Shown here piece after piece: positions 22,988 through 34,575 of a DNA stretch of 64,000 nucleotides (positions within the stretch are counted from its first letter, which is position 1; the number at the start of each line of letters is the position of its first letter). Origin of the DNA: Apiosordaria backusii (Eukaryota > Ascomycota > Sordariomycetes > Sordariales > Lasiosphaeriaceae). The DNA lies in contig JAUKTV010000001.1 of assembly GCA_030549205.1 (NCBI GenBank), positions 1,302,001-1,366,000 on the forward strand, in the 5' to 3' direction. Position numbers and translations under genes: made by a program. The notes under the pieces were generated by a model. That model was not told the DNA's origin and made no database searches. It was given only the letters and a program-made list of their open reading frames with translations.

Positions 22988-25900
22988 CTCGTTCGCCCTA
23001 TGCTACATACAACACCCCAATTTTCATACACGGCGAGGCGGTTGGACGGCGGAATCTTGCTCTATAAGTCTAGGGTTGAGAGAACATGGTCAGCGGTTGG
23101 TCAGGGTGGGAGAGGCATAAGCATTTGGGCGGTGGATACGCGCGCATGTTCACAAGCAAAGGAGAGGTGTGGTTGTTGGGGCGAGGCTTAGGAAGAATAC
23201 GGCATCCAGGTCCACTGGTTCAGGAAGCTTTCCAATGGCTGAATTGTTGAGGCGGGAGCTCAGAGGCAGCTGATATATCGGCTTGTGATTCTCGTGGTCC
23301 CTCTATTAGTGTTGTCCCCAAGCTCCCTGACCCTCGTTTGATGGGTTGCTTCCCCCCCTTCCCCTCGGCAGCATTCGGCCGGCTGTGGTGTTCCGCGATG
23401 GGGCGGTAGGAGGGAGGACGGTGGACGGACAATGCGCGCGCACGATACTCAGCTGGATGGACACAGTCACTGACCTGTTTAATGAGAAGTCTGTTGACAC
23501 ACGATGCGCCCTGGAAAGAACAGGTGGGAGCGGCAGCAAAAGGGAGCAAAAGCACAAGTTACAAAAGAGCGTGGGTGTGTTGGGAGAGGGAACGTGTGGA
23601 AACGGGGCGTCTCTCGTTCTGGGTGGAGGAGGTTTTGGCTTATGGATGACCAGACAGTGGCAGACCAGACAGTGGCAGACCAGACAGTGGCAGGCACCCC
23701 TGGCAGGGCGGAAAAGAGGCGTTGCTGTCCAGTCGAGGGTCTGTTAGCCAAGCTCGTCCCCCCTCGACACTAAGACGTTCCCCACCCTGACGATTGGGCT
23801 GCCGTGGGTCCCACAGTCCACATTGGCCCTGCACTGCACCACCTGCACACGCTTGCACTAAAGCTACCTGGAAGCCCACACTAGAAAACAACCCGAGCCT
23901 GTGAGCCTGGAACTTGAACGGCCAAAGACGGAACACGCGAAACGCAAAGAGCGGCTCGTGTGCAAAAAAAAAAAAGGGAGAGGCGGGCAAGAGAAGAAGC
24001 TACAGAAGAGGGGTGTCACTCGATTGAAACGCAACGGACCGTTCGTCTGGAGCTGCTCCCAAACGGCATGCCTCGAGATGCTCCGTACATACATTGTACA
24101 TGTTGGAGCAATCACTTTTTGCTGCCCAAAGCTCCTTACCTACCTACTGTGTAGTGTGGCCCGTATTTAGTTGGGGTTTAACTTTGGATTGTCTTCGAAA
24201 CCGTTCCTTCTATGTGTTGACAGCTTCACGGCCCTACAGGAGACAGGAGGCAGGAGACATTGACAAGAGACAGGAGAAACATCAAGATACGCTAAGCATG
24301 TATGTACAGTAAGTAGTACATGGAGCTCCCTTCCCTACATGCATGGTCCGGGGATGTCCTGGCTCTGGCTTTGGCGCTGCTGCTGCTGCGGGAGGCGAGG
24401 TGGAAGGTGTGTCAATCCCAAAGCGATGGCACCTTATTGGGGCAGGCAGGCGCCCTTATTTGTGTCTTGTCCCGTTCTCAAAAGAGCATAGAGAGAAAGA
24501 AGCCATTAGCATTTTACTGTGTGTAAGTTTCGCCTCCTACCTATCCGCACACACACGGCCGAGAGTGATCAGGAAAGCAGCGGTGTACAACATGAGAAGA
24601 TTGGGAAGAACCAACGGCAGAAAGGGAAACCTCAGGTGTGATGGGGGAAATGGGCTGCCGATATACGGGGCTGCAATGGGCTGTATGTATTCCCCCCACA
24701 CACCGGACGCCAGCGCCTCACACGGATCAACAACCACTTGAGCGAGCCAACTGCCTCTAGTAGAAGGTATCTATGTATTTGTTTCCCCAGATTCGATCCC
24801 GACCGACCCCCTTGCTCTATGCATGCAGCTATTGTCGGCTGCCGGGGTTTGACTGGTTGGTGACCTTGGATGTGGCGGAATTGGGATGTTGAGGGGATCG
24901 CTGCGGTCCAGGAGGGTAGTATAAGGTAGGTATGGAGGAAGATGCCTCTTTTGCTACGTTCCTGGACTCATCATGCTGTTGGACCTTGAGACTTGTGAAG
25001 CTATCCTTGTCTTACCAGGGAGTGAGCTTTGCATCGGCTCGATCGTCTCTTTGGACCAGTGACGTGAGATGCAATAGCTATGTTGAACGTGGGCAGCGAA
25101 AAGGGAAAAGCCAATAAGTGGCGTTTGGGTGTGAATATGCCGGTGGCGATGAATTGAGTCGTAGTAGGGGCCATTCCAGGTGATTGATCATTGCAGCTCA
25201 CGTACATGTACAATGCATCTAGCGAGACGAGGTCCCAGCTGAGCGAGCGAGAACTTTCAACTGTGAGTGAACAGTGCGAAGAAGTAGCTGAGTGACAACT
25301 GACACAAGCGTCAAAGTCAATTGCCTTCATCCGCTACGTTCGAGGCCAACTTTCATGTTTAGACTGGGCTGGGTAAAGAGACAGAGACTTGCTATACTAA
25401 TTGTTATCCGGCTTTTTTCGAGATACGAAGGCTGGGAAAGACAAACTACAGTCAACGGTGCTGGTCTCGAAATACACGCTATCGTGGAGGTAGCGGCGCG
25501 GGGGGTATTTAGCCGGGTGTTGTTCCCCCGGCGAGACCATTGCCATGGGAATCCGATCATCAAACATAGACGGAGTACCTAAAAGATGGTGTGCAGCATG
25601 GGTTTTCTGCTTAGCCGCCACGCACTGCTTTTTTTGGTGATCATTCACATATTCCCGAGTGTCTTTCTGATTTCTGACTGTTTTCTCACTTCGGCTGCTT
25701 GTCATCATCCATTCTCGCTCCGAGTCCCCCTCGCGGGGTGAGTGCCCTGGCTCAAGATGTAGGGGTCGATCCAGGATTCCCCGCTCTGAGTGTTGGTCGA
25801 AAAGGGGAAGGAGGGGCGTCTTGTCGCTCACCCCCTCCCCTCTTTCGCGCCGGAATCCCGTTGCAAACAGCAATCACTCCTTGAGATGCGCTCGAGATGT

Positions 25901-27374
25901 CGACATCTCACAGCACGGCCCAACCCCTTTTCTCGGCGATGGGCTGCTAGGATGTTGGGTGTGGTGGTAGGTGGTGTTCTCGTGGATTATCTCTCCTTTA
26001 ATGGGGTAGTGGCCAATGAGAGGGGAGGTTTGGTGATGCTCGATGCCCCACACCTGCCTGACGGGGTGATACTCGATGGGAAGAAGAAAGTTGAAGGGAA
26101 AAGTTGGAGGGTATCACGGACACACTGTGCATTGTTTGGTTGTTTCGGGATGCCTTTCCGGGGAATCTAGACTGAAAATACCAGGGCGGAAATTGTTTGC
26201 GTTGCTGTGTGATGAACAGGATGAATTGGCTTTTGGCTTCGGCTTAGTGTACGATGAAGTACAGTACAAGTACTCTCGGGATTGGAGGTGACTTTGTCAC
26301 AAACACCAAGCAAATAAGTCCGCTATAACCCCGCGCCGCAACGGGCGCTTGGAGATGGGCTGTTGTTGAGTTACTCGCACCTCGGATCACCTTGGATTGG
26401 GTCACCTTGCTGACCTCTTGATCTCACACCTTCAACTCACCCTACCCTACCTCCCTACCCCTTACTGAAGAGAAGGATTACCTACGTCAGCCTCGATGGT
26501 AACCCCACACTTGCTATGCAGCAAAGACGGGAGCCCATCCGATCTTTAAAAAGCGGTGAGTACTTTGACGACATGTAGTTTGAGTTTCAGGAGTGAGCCG
26601 GCACCAACAATGGAAACAAGGAAATTGTGCCGTTGAGGTGAGTCAAATGGCCGCTTAACTTTTGGGGTAAACACCTGTGCCGTTGGTAACCATGATTCGT
26701 ATTGTCTAGTATGGATTAATGAAAGCCTTAGGGCTTCCCAATTGGGGACTCATTATCATCAACAAACCATAACCAAGAATGAACCTTTCAGCAGCACTCT
26801 CGTATGACTGGTGAACTCTACCATATCGCCCCTAAATCACGAAGCTGAGGACAGGAGTGGGGCTTACCTGGAAGACGGCCTGGACTTATAAGGACTGTCA
26901 CTTACAACAATGGGGATCCAGACGTGCAATATCAATGGTCGTAGGAATGAACCTGCAGCTGTGTCGCCAGCACATCAATATGCCTGCGCCGGGTATGCAA
27001 TGTCAGTTTGCGCGATGGGCTGTGGAAGGTTGAAGACTTCGGGGAACTCTAACCGGCCTAAGGAACCCACTTAAGGCATGAGCATGTCACCAACCATGGC
27101 GTTTCCTGGCGTTGATAGAGGGCAGCCTTGTTAGTCACCGGCCAGAGAGCTTGTCACTTTTGATGGTGGGATGAACCCTAGCAACCTTACACGTGCCAAG
27201 ACCTCTTCACCCCTGGCGGTTCCTTGTCGTCGCCAACCTGCCTCTCAATTTCTTATCGCGATAAGAAAAAGGCTGAACACCGACCGCGGGGCAAAAAGAA
27301 TTAGACTTACCTTCCTTCCTACACACCTCTGCTCAGCGTCTCGGTCACGGTTGAAACAGCACGACACGACCAAG
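22988..27374. other. 4.4-kb gene-poor region
   Basis: No gene can be supported. The left portion should carry the promoter and 5' UTR of the PUF gene, and the right portion the promoter and leader of the Pol III subunit gene. Open frames at 23346-23747, 24343-24741, 25397-25873 (-) and 25790-26170 overlap one another in opposite frames and have no domain. Three exact 15-bp tandem units lie at 23648-23692. The frame of the Pol III gene is open back to 27171, but this 68-codon extension is unlike the conserved family start. Confidence 0.45.
23648..23692. repeat. 15-bp tandem repeat, 3 copies
   Basis: Three exact copies of gaccagacagtggca in direct tandem, about 660 bp upstream of the PUF start codon. 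Its copy number is likely to vary between strains. Confidence 0.9.
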
Positions 27375-30300
27375 ATGCCTTCGGCAGCCATCGACGATGG
27401 CTTCGAGGCCCTGCTGGAGCCCTTCTACAACGGCAAAAAGCTCACCGACCCCATCAACACCAAGGAGGACAAGTACCAGCTGCTGCCAGCCTTCCTCAAG
27501 GTCAAGGGTCTCGTCAAACAGCACATTGACTCCTACAACTACTTCGTCGAGGAGGACATCAAGAAGATCGTCGAGGCCAATCGAGTAGTCCGATGCGACC
27601 AGGAACCCAGCTTCTGGCTCGAGTTCACCGACATCCGTGTCGGCAAGCCCACGAGAAATGACAATGCCCAAACCCACATTCAGAGCGCGAAACCCGTGTC
27701 GCCCATGGAGTGCCGCCTCCGCGATTCCACCTATGCCGCCCCCGTCGTGGTCGATATTGCCTACCCCAAGAACGGCGTCCGAAATATCCGTAAAAATGTC
27801 CAGCTCTGCCGCATTCCCGTCATGCTCAAGAGCTCAAAATGCTACCTCAACGGCGCCAATAATGCCAAAATGGAGGACCTAAACGAGTGCCCTCTAGATC
27901 CAGGCGGCTACTTCATCGTTGGTGGCACAGAAAAGGTCATCTTGATTCAGGAGCAGCTCAGCAAGAACCGTGTCATTGTCGAAAAGGACGACAAGGGTGG
28001 TGTGCAAGCCTCGGTCACCAGTTCTACCCACGAACGCAAGTCCAAGACGTACGTTGTTCTCAAAAAGGATCGAATCCTCCTTACCCACAACATTCTCGTC
28101 GAGCCGATTCCGATCGTCATCGTCCTCAAGGCCCTTGGCGGACTGTCCGACTACGACATCATGGAGCTGGTGGCGGGAGGCGATGCTAAGTACCAAGACG
28201 ACTTTCTCATCAACTTTGAAGAGGCGGCAAAGGCTGGAGTCTACACCCAACAGCAGGCATTGGAATATGTGGGCGCCAGAGTCAAGATGGGTGGTCCGAG
28301 AAAGCCTGGCCCCCGGTTCGCTGCTGGGCCACGGCGCAACCCGATCGAGGAAGGTCTGGATGCCCTTTCCAACCTCATTGTTGCCCATGTCACTGTCAAG
28401 GACTTGGACTTTTATCCCAAGACTATCTACATCGCCATGATGGTGCGGCGTATCCTGATGGCAGTTCACAATCCCGAGCTCGTGGACGACCGTGATTTCG
28501 TTGGCAATAAACGTTTAGAGTTGGCCGGCCAGCTGTTGTCTCTCCTATTTGAGGATCTGCTCAAGCAGTTTATTTCTGGCGTGAAGTCGAATATGGAGCA
28601 CTTTTTTAAGAAGCCCAACCGAACATCAGCCTACGACCCAGTCGGTGCCATCGGTGCCAATGGTATCCTAATCACCCAGGGCTTGAATCGCGCTATTCAG
28701 AGTGGAAACTGGACAGTGAAGCGCTTCGGTATGAACCGGGCGGGTGTTACGCACGTTCTCAGCCGTCTGAGCTATATTGCTGCTCTCGGCATGATGACAA
28801 GAATCAGCAGTCAGTTCGAAAAGACACGAAAGGTTTCGGGCCCCAGAGCCCTCCAGCCCTCACAGTGGGGCATGTTGTGTACATCAGACACGCCCGAAGG
28901 CGAGGCCTGTGGTCTGGTAAAGAACTTGGCGCTCATGACACATATCACCACCGAGGCAGGTGAGGAGAAAGTCAAGAGGTGTGTCTCGACTTTGATCGAG
29001 GGCATCCGGCTCATTGAGGAGTGTAGCGGTACAGAGATGCACGAAGAAAATGCCTTCATCATCCATGTCAACGGTACACCATATGCTCTGACGCTTGACG
29101 CAGCGGCCTTCGCCAAGAGGTTCAAACAGTTCCGTCGTCGGGGTGTCTTGTCGGCCTTCATTGGAATCCACACCAGCCATGCCACAGCATCCATCCACAT
29201 CGCCACCGACGAAGGCCGCATTTGCCGGCCATACATCATCGTCCAAAACGGAAAGTCCATGCTTGAGGCTGCTCATCTAGAACTTCTTCGGAGCAAGAAG
29301 GCGACGTTTGAGGACTTTTTGAAGAAGGGTGTGCTGGAATATCTCGATGTGAACGAGGAAAACGACGCCTTGATTGCTATCCACGAGTCGGATATTAACC
29401 AAAACACAACACATTTGGAAATCGAGCCGTTCACGATCCTGGGCGCCGTTGCGGGTCTCATTCCATTCCCACACCACAACCAGTCGCCTCGTAACACCTA
29501 TCAATGCGCTATGGGTAAGCAAGCTATAGGCTTTATCGCTTACAACCAACAAAACCGCATCGATACTCTTCACTACACACTTGTGTATCCTCAACGGCCC
29601 ATGGTAATCACCAAGACCATTCAGCTTATCCATTACGACAAGCTCCCGGCTGGCCAAAACGCCACAGTTGTCGTCATGTCTTACTCAGGGTACGATATAG
29701 AAGACGCTCTCGTGCTCAACAAGGCATCCTGTGATCGAGGTTTCGGCCGTTGCCAGGTGTTCAAGAAGTCTACGACTGAGCTCACGTCCTACCCCAACGG
29801 AAACAGGGATCGGCTGGGTGGTATACAGCGGGACGAAGACGGCAGGCCAAAGGATAGGCATGGGGTGCTTGATACTGACGGTCTTGCCATTCCCGGGATG
29901 AAGCTGAAGGATGGCGATATTATGATTATGAAGGAGACTCCGCTCGACCAACAATCAACTGGCATCGCTGGGGATAGAGCCTCCACCGATTTCCGTCCAA
30001 GTCCGATCAGCTACAAGATTAAGGATCCAGCCATTGTCGACAAGGTCGTCATCACGACCAAGGAGAATGGCACACCTCTGATGAAGGTTCGGACCAGACA
30101 AACCCGACGTCCAGAATTGGGTGACAAGTTTTCGTCTCGCCACGGACAGAAGGGTGTTGTTGGTATCATTGTGGATCAGGAAGACTTGCCCTTCTCCGAC
30201 AAGGGGCTAACGCCCGACATCATCATGAACCCCCACGGTTTCCCATCGCGTATGACAGTCGGCAAGTTGTTTGAGTGCCTGACTGGCAAAGCATCCGTGG

Positions 30301-30857
30301 TTGCTGGAAGACGGGAGTATGGTTTTGGTGATGCGTTCCGGTCACATCCCGTGGAGGAGATGGGCAAGGTACTGATTGACTACGGCTTCTCCTGGGAAGG
30401 CAAGGACTACTTTACGTCTGGCATTACGGGCGAGCCGCATGAGGCGTATCTTTTCAACGGCCCTATCTTTTACCAGCGTCTCAAGCACATGGTTGCAGAC
30501 AAGATGCACTCTCGCTCTCGCGGCCCACGCGCTGTTCTCACACGTCAGCCTACCGAGGGTCGTTCCCGCGACGGTGGTTTGCGTCTGGGAGAAATGGAGC
30601 GTGATTGCTTGATTGCCTACGGCGCCTCGCAATTGTTGCTGGAGCGGTTGATGTACAGCTCCGATGCTACAAACGTGGATGTCTGTGAGCGTTGCGGGCT
30701 GATGGGGTATCAGGGGTACTGCCAGACTTGCAAGACAACGAGCAACGTCACGCAGATGTCGATGCCGTATGCTGCCAAGTTGCTGCTACAGGAGTTAATT
30801 TCTATGAATGTGGGGGTGAGGATGCAGTTGGAGGATCAGTTTCCCCATCCCCGGTGA
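27375..30857 (+). CDS. rpc2: DNA-directed RNA polymerase III second-largest subunit
   Basis: A single uninterrupted frame of 1,160 residues. The chosen start MPSAAIDDGFEALL follows CCAAG; the frame is open 68 codons further upstream, but that stretch is basic, unconserved-looking leader. The Pol III type is shown by KYQLLPAFLKVKGLVKQHID near the N-terminus and the length (family about 1,130-1,150). Core beta-subunit motifs are present: GGYFIVGGTEKVILIQEQ, WGMLCTSDTPEGEACGLVKN, SYSGYDIEDALVLNK, GDKFSSRHGQKGVVG and the C-terminal zinc ribbon CERCGLMGYQGYCQTC (about residues 1105-1120). It forms the active centre with Rpc1 and transcribes tRNA, 5S and other small RNA genes in the nucleus. Absence of introns contrasts with most neighbours. 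Family identity is secure; the gene symbol follows RPC2/RET1 usage. Confidence 0.97.
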   Translation: MPSAAIDDGFEALLEPFYNGKKLTDPINTKEDKYQLLPAFLKVKGLVKQHIDSYNYFVEEDIKKIVEANRVVRCDQEPSFWLEFTDIRVGKPTRNDNAQTHIQSAKPVSPMECRLRDSTYAAPVVVDIAYPKNGVRNIRKNVQLCRIPVMLKSSKCYLNGANNAKMEDLNECPLDPGGYFIVGGTEKVILIQEQLSKNRVIVEKDDKGGVQASVTSSTHERKSKTYVVLKKDRILLTHNILVEPIPIVIVLKALGGLSDYDIMELVAGGDAKYQDDFLINFEEAAKAGVYTQQQALEYVGARVKMGGPRKPGPRFAAGPRRNPIEEGLDALSNLIVAHVTVKDLDFYPKTIYIAMMVRRILMAVHNPELVDDRDFVGNKRLELAGQLLSLLFEDLLKQFISGVKSNMEHFFKKPNRTSAYDPVGAIGANGILITQGLNRAIQSGNWTVKRFGMNRAGVTHVLSRLSYIAALGMMTRISSQFEKTRKVSGPRALQPSQWGMLCTSDTPEGEACGLVKNLALMTHITTEAGEEKVKRCVSTLIEGIRLIEECSGTEMHEENAFIIHVNGTPYALTLDAAAFAKRFKQFRRRGVLSAFIGIHTSHATASIHIATDEGRICRPYIIVQNGKSMLEAAHLELLRSKKATFEDFLKKGVLEYLDVNEENDALIAIHESDINQNTTHLEIEPFTILGAVAGLIPFPHHNQSPRNTYQCAMGKQAIGFIAYNQQNRIDTLHYTLVYPQRPMVITKTIQLIHYDKLPAGQNATVVVMSYSGYDIEDALVLNKASCDRGFGRCQVFKKSTTELTSYPNGNRDRLGGIQRDEDGRPKDRHGVLDTDGLAIPGMKLKDGDIMIMKETPLDQQSTGIAGDRASTDFRPSPISYKIKDPAIVDKVVITTKENGTPLMKVRTRQTRRPELGDKFSSRHGQKGVVGIIVDQEDLPFSDKGLTPDIIMNPHGFPSRMTVGKLFECLTGKASVVAGRREYGFGDAFRSHPVEEMGKVLIDYGFSWEGKDYFTSGITGEPHEAYLFNGPIFYQRLKHMVADKMHSRSRGPRAVLTRQPTEGRSRDGGLRLGEMERDCLIAYGASQLLLERLMYSSDATNVDVCERCGLMGYQGYCQTCKTTSNVTQMSMPYAAKLLLQELISMNVGVRMQLEDQFPHPR

Positions 30858-31737
30858 TGTCAACGGCGACGGCTTCGTGATCTCCCCTTTGGTGGAGATG
30901 TTCATCATGATAAGAGATAGAGAAAAGGGCTTGCATGTGGCGGGTGTGGCGTTTCGGTTGGATTTGGATCTGTTGGGGATGGGTGGATGGTGCTATGGCG
31001 TTTTATGCTGTGGCTTTGAGGTGGATCATATATTTAGATTCACATGCCTGGTTGTATATATCTAGTCTAAAGCGGGTAGTTAGGTACTCTGGAGGTAAAG
31101 GGTATTCTTTTAGCATCAGGGTTGTGAATAGATTCGACAATCAGTTCTGTCAACTTCTTTTCTGTCCCTTGACTTGGCGTGGCTGTTTGATGCTCTCGTG
31201 AGAACAATGTGGCAGAATAGACTTTGCAGTTCTTGATGATAAGAAGGGGGTCACACGTTCTCGTGATATCTGTGAGGACGTTGTGGCATAACTCTATTTC
31301 TCATTTAGCTTTCAAGGAATTCTATAAAGCGTCGGGTATCCCCACGAACACGCTTTCTCTTCTTTCTTTTTCTTTCTTCTGGATTGCCGTTTTCTCCTTT
31401 CAGCAAGCAAGGAGGTAGATTTCTTTTTCTGAGATTCTGCCTCAAGACAAAGCAATAAGGGTAACTCAACGCAACGTAACAACCTACTTCAAGGCAACAA
31501 ACACAATACCACAACATCAACTACGACACAACATCAACTACGACACAACATCAACTACAACACAACATCAACTACGACACAACATCAACTACGACACAAC
31601 ATCAACTAGACATAACATCGACACCACACAACATCAACATCACACAACACCACACAACACCACACAACACCAACACCCCCACCCCCACTACCCAACAGAC
31701 GGACTCCTCCTCATCCCTCTCCACCTCCCAATACCAA
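30858..31737. other. Intergenic region containing a minisatellite
   Basis: 3' flank of the Pol III gene followed by the promoter and leader of the coiled-coil gene. No gene was recognised. The 17-bp minisatellite at 31511-31612 grades into degenerate CAACAC-type repeats up to about 31690, immediately upstream of the next start codon. Confidence 0.5.
31511..31612 (+). repeat. 17-bp minisatellite, about 6 copies
   Basis: Units of acaacatcaactacgac repeat about six times, with single-base variants in the third and last units, then decay into CACAACAC repeats. It lies in the presumed promoter or 5' UTR of the coiled-coil gene, ending about 125 bp before its ATG, and on the sense strand is nearly free of G. 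Confidence 0.92.
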
Positions 31738-33848
31738 ATGATCCAAGCCCAGTTCGCCTCCATGGGTTTATCTCATGACGAGCTCCGTAGCAAGCTCGAC
31801 ACTTTGGAAAAGAAACACAGGGAAGTCGTCCTCGACAAACTGATTTACTTTATGGAGAGGAGCGAGATTGTGAAGAAGGTGGATTCACTGGAGGAGAAGG
31901 TGGAGGTGGAAAAGGAGGAGTACCTCACGCTCGCGAAGAAGGTGGAGGTGGAAAAGGAGGAGTACATTAAGCTTGCGAAGAAGGTGGAGGAGTTGGAAAA
32001 GGAGGTTGGGGCGATTAAGCGGAAGATGATGATAAGCCAGTTGGTGGATTTGGGGGAGATGATGATGGGAAAGTTGGTGGATTTGGAGGGGAAGGTGAGG
32101 AGGTTGGAGAGGGGAGGTTGTGGTGATGAGGAAGGGGAAGGGGAGAGGGAGGGGGAGTACGAGGATGGGGGGGGGGGATGGAGAGGTGGTTTGGGGCTTT
32201 TTATGAATTGAGGGAGAGGGTGGGACAGTTGGAGGGTAGGATGGAGTGTGTAGATAGGATTGGGGGGTTGGGGGAGAGGGTGGGGGGGTTGGAGGGGAAG
32301 ATGGGGGGTGTGGAGGGGATTGAGGAGTTGGGGCAGAGGATGGATTGGTTGGAGGGAAAGGTGGGTGAGACGGACAAGATGGAGAATGTGTTGGTGAGGT
32401 TGGGTAATGTTGAGATTGCTGTGGAGAAGGGGAGGTTGGGGAAGTGGGAGGAGGAACAGGAGGAGGAGGGGGTGCGGAATGGGGAGGTGACGGGGGGGCA
32501 TCAACAGTTTGGGTTCCCTGGCCATCGTCTTGATAACCCCGGGGTGATTCCGATAAATTCGTGGGCAGCAGGGCCGTCATCATCGTCGTCAGCACCGGCC
32601 CCGTATTCAGTTAATTGCTCTTTCGGAATGGGATATAAGCATACGCGTCTGCCTTCGGGAAACAGGTTCTTCCGAAACGTCTCCAGGCCCTCCGCCGCCG
32701 CCACGAGTAGACATCGGTCAACACCCTTCACCCACTGCCCGCCATACTTGTCATCTTCATCCCCTATCAGTTATGGTGGAAGCGGAGAGGGGTTTTATGG
32801 CCAACAGAATGTGAACAAATTCACGGATGAAGAGATGAGGATGCTCCACAGGTGGATTGAGGAGATGGAACCTGAGAATGAGGCAGAAGTGTTTCCCTCT
32901 TCTGGTTTGCCATCACAACTCAGTGGAAGCGATGCTGACCGACGAAACACTGTAGAGTCCGCTGTCTATAACATCAACGAGAGCGGATTCAACCTCTCTG
33001 CTCCGCAACCGAACCCTTGCCAGCTCACAGAGGTCTCCAAAAAGCAGCTGCTCAATAGCTGGAAGGCGCGGGATGCAGGGTCAGACATAGAGGGACATCA
33101 TATCTGGCGCCAGTGGGACGAGACGAGATTGAATGCGAGACAGATGGCTACCATGGGGGCCTATGCTGCCAATCGTCGTGCTAATGCTGCTGGTTCTACT
33201 GTCGTCAAAAACGCCGGCGTGGCTGTTCCTACTGGTGCCGCTGCTGCTGCTGCTGCTGCTGCTAGAGATGTTGATGATGCCGCTGGTGGTGTCGTTGCTG
33301 GTGTTATTGCTGGTGGTGCTGGTGGTGCTGCGAATGCTGCCGATGCTGACGGTGCTGCCGATGCTGTTGCTGCTCCTGCTAGCACTCTTTCTTCTTACCT
33401 CCGTGCCTGGTTGAAGACTGATGACCAGACAAGACAGGAACAGATAGCAGCGACCAAGAAGGCAAATCTCGAGGAGATCAAGAAGTTGATGGCAGCCAGA
33501 TCAGTTGCTGCCACTGCTGCTGCCAGCCCTTCCTCACACCAAGCCCTGAAAACTCAACCCCCGAAAGCCACCACCACAACTACCACCGACACCCCAACCT
33601 TCATCCGCCCCGGCGACTTCCCGTCCGAGATGCCCAACCTCGACATCGCTAACAAGGTTCAGGAGGGCGAGATATCAGAGGATTCTGAGCAATATTACGA
33701 TGCCCAAGAAGAAGAGAAAGACTTCTCCAGTGATTGTCTTGTGGAAGACGACGACTTCCCAGAGGATGGGGACTGGGATGACGAGATCGAGGCGGCGATT
33801 GATTCGGCGGTGCAGAAGTACATGGACTATGGGTATCCAGCGTTATAA
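31738..33848 (+). CDS. Coiled-coil/alanine-rich protein, frame broken at a G11 tract
   Basis: The first frame (from 31738) encodes a charged coiled coil (DTLEKKHREVV..., then the repeated KKVEVEKEEY unit). It runs out of frame after a run of 11 G (32167-32177) and stops at 32211. A second frame, open from 32178 to 33848, continues the same coiled coil without loss of register (ELRERVGQLEGRMECVDRI, GERVGGLEGKMGG). One extra base in the G run would join them into about 703 residues. The middle is Ser/Pro-rich, followed by a polyalanine/Asp block (about 33175-33390, GCT-triplet repeats) and a very acidic C-terminus (EEEKDFSSDCLVEDDDFPEDGDWDDE). No known domain is present. It could be a lineage-specific structural protein, or a decaying gene if the frame break is genuine. 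Confidence 0.6.
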
Positions 33849-34032
33849 CCGACGATACAACGAGCAACTCCGCCCTCGCGCCAGAACCCATCGGAGAGGG
33901 CATTGGAGAAACAGCCGACAAGGTAGTCTCCCCTGCCACAGCTGGGGCCTGGGCTACCAGCAAGTCTCCAAGCCCCCGAAGAGAATGAAATCCACCTAGG
34001 CGCTGACACCAAGTTTACAGACCGTCCCACCT

Positions 34033-34566
34033 CTAGAAACCCTTAGAAGTTCTGTGGTGGAGGAGCAAAGAGTACCTACACTTAATCTTCTTTTTCAGCC
34101 TCTCCATCTCCAGGCTCTTTTTGCGGTTTTTTTCAGCCATCTCCTCCCATTCTTTTCTGAGCTTTTCAAACCTCTCCTGCCGTTCGTTTTGGAGCTTTTC
34201 ATCCCTCTCCTCCCCGTGCTGAGGGGGGCATGTACTGTTCAAGGCGACCATGCTATCGACGGCTTCCCACCACATCTTGTTGGGGTCGTAATTGGAGGTC
34301 ACCCCGGGAGAACTTTTCTTTACCAGGCTCCCCGTCTCCTTGTTCGGTCCTTCCGATTTCTTATTCAGCCTCTCTCGCTCCTTTTCCAGTTTCTCCTTTT
34401 CCAGTCTCTCCTTTTCCAGTCTCTCCTTTTCCAGCCTCTTTTTCTCCATCTCTAGCCTCTTCATGACCTGGCTGGCCTCTGGTGTGATGAACGAGTCTGC
34501 AATGCCTGTTGCAGAACTTCTGACTTTCCATGGCTTGCCGAGACTAATCTCATCAAGATAGAGCAT
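34033..34566 (-). CDS. Small Lys/Glu coiled-coil protein, unknown
   Basis: 177 codons with no recognised domain. After a short unique N-terminus (MLYLDEISLGKPWKVRSSAT) comes an almost pure KRLEKERLEKERLEKEKL coiled coil, encoded by four 15-bp tandem units (34379-34438). A second charged helix follows (ERFEKLRKEWEEMAEKNRKK). The C-terminal KKKIKCRYS coincides with a GTAGGT donor-like site, so the real 3' end may be in another exon. Its ATG lies only 9 bp from the ATG of the divergent gene at 34576, so at least one start may be wrong. It could be a chance frame created by the repeat, but the composition outside the repeat looks protein-like. Confidence 0.45.
   Translation of the reverse strand: MLYLDEISLGKPWKVRSSATGIADSFITPEASQVMKRLEMEKKRLEKERLEKERLEKEKLEKERERLNKKSEGPNKETGSLVKKSSPGVTSNYDPNKMWWEAVDSMVALNSTCPPQHGEERDEKLQNERQERFEKLRKEWEEMAEKNRKKSLEMERLKKKIKCRYSLLLHHRTSKGF
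34379..34438 (-). repeat. 15-bp coding tandem repeat, 4 copies
   Basis: Four near-identical 15-bp units (plus-strand type tccttttccagtctc). On the minus strand they encode the repeated RLEKE pentapeptide of the small coiled-coil protein. The unit length keeps the reading frame. Confidence 0.85.
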
Positions 34567-34575
34567 GAGGAGATA

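Noticed and set aside
27171..27374. 68-residue N-terminal extension of the Pol III subunit
   Set aside because: Basic, Ser/Thr-rich and unlike the family start. The internal ATG at 27375 gives the normal length.
31845..32595. Pro/Ser/His-rich minus-strand frames over the coiled-coil gene
   Set aside because: They are reverse-complement shadows of GAG/GTG-rich coding DNA (proline and serine runs).
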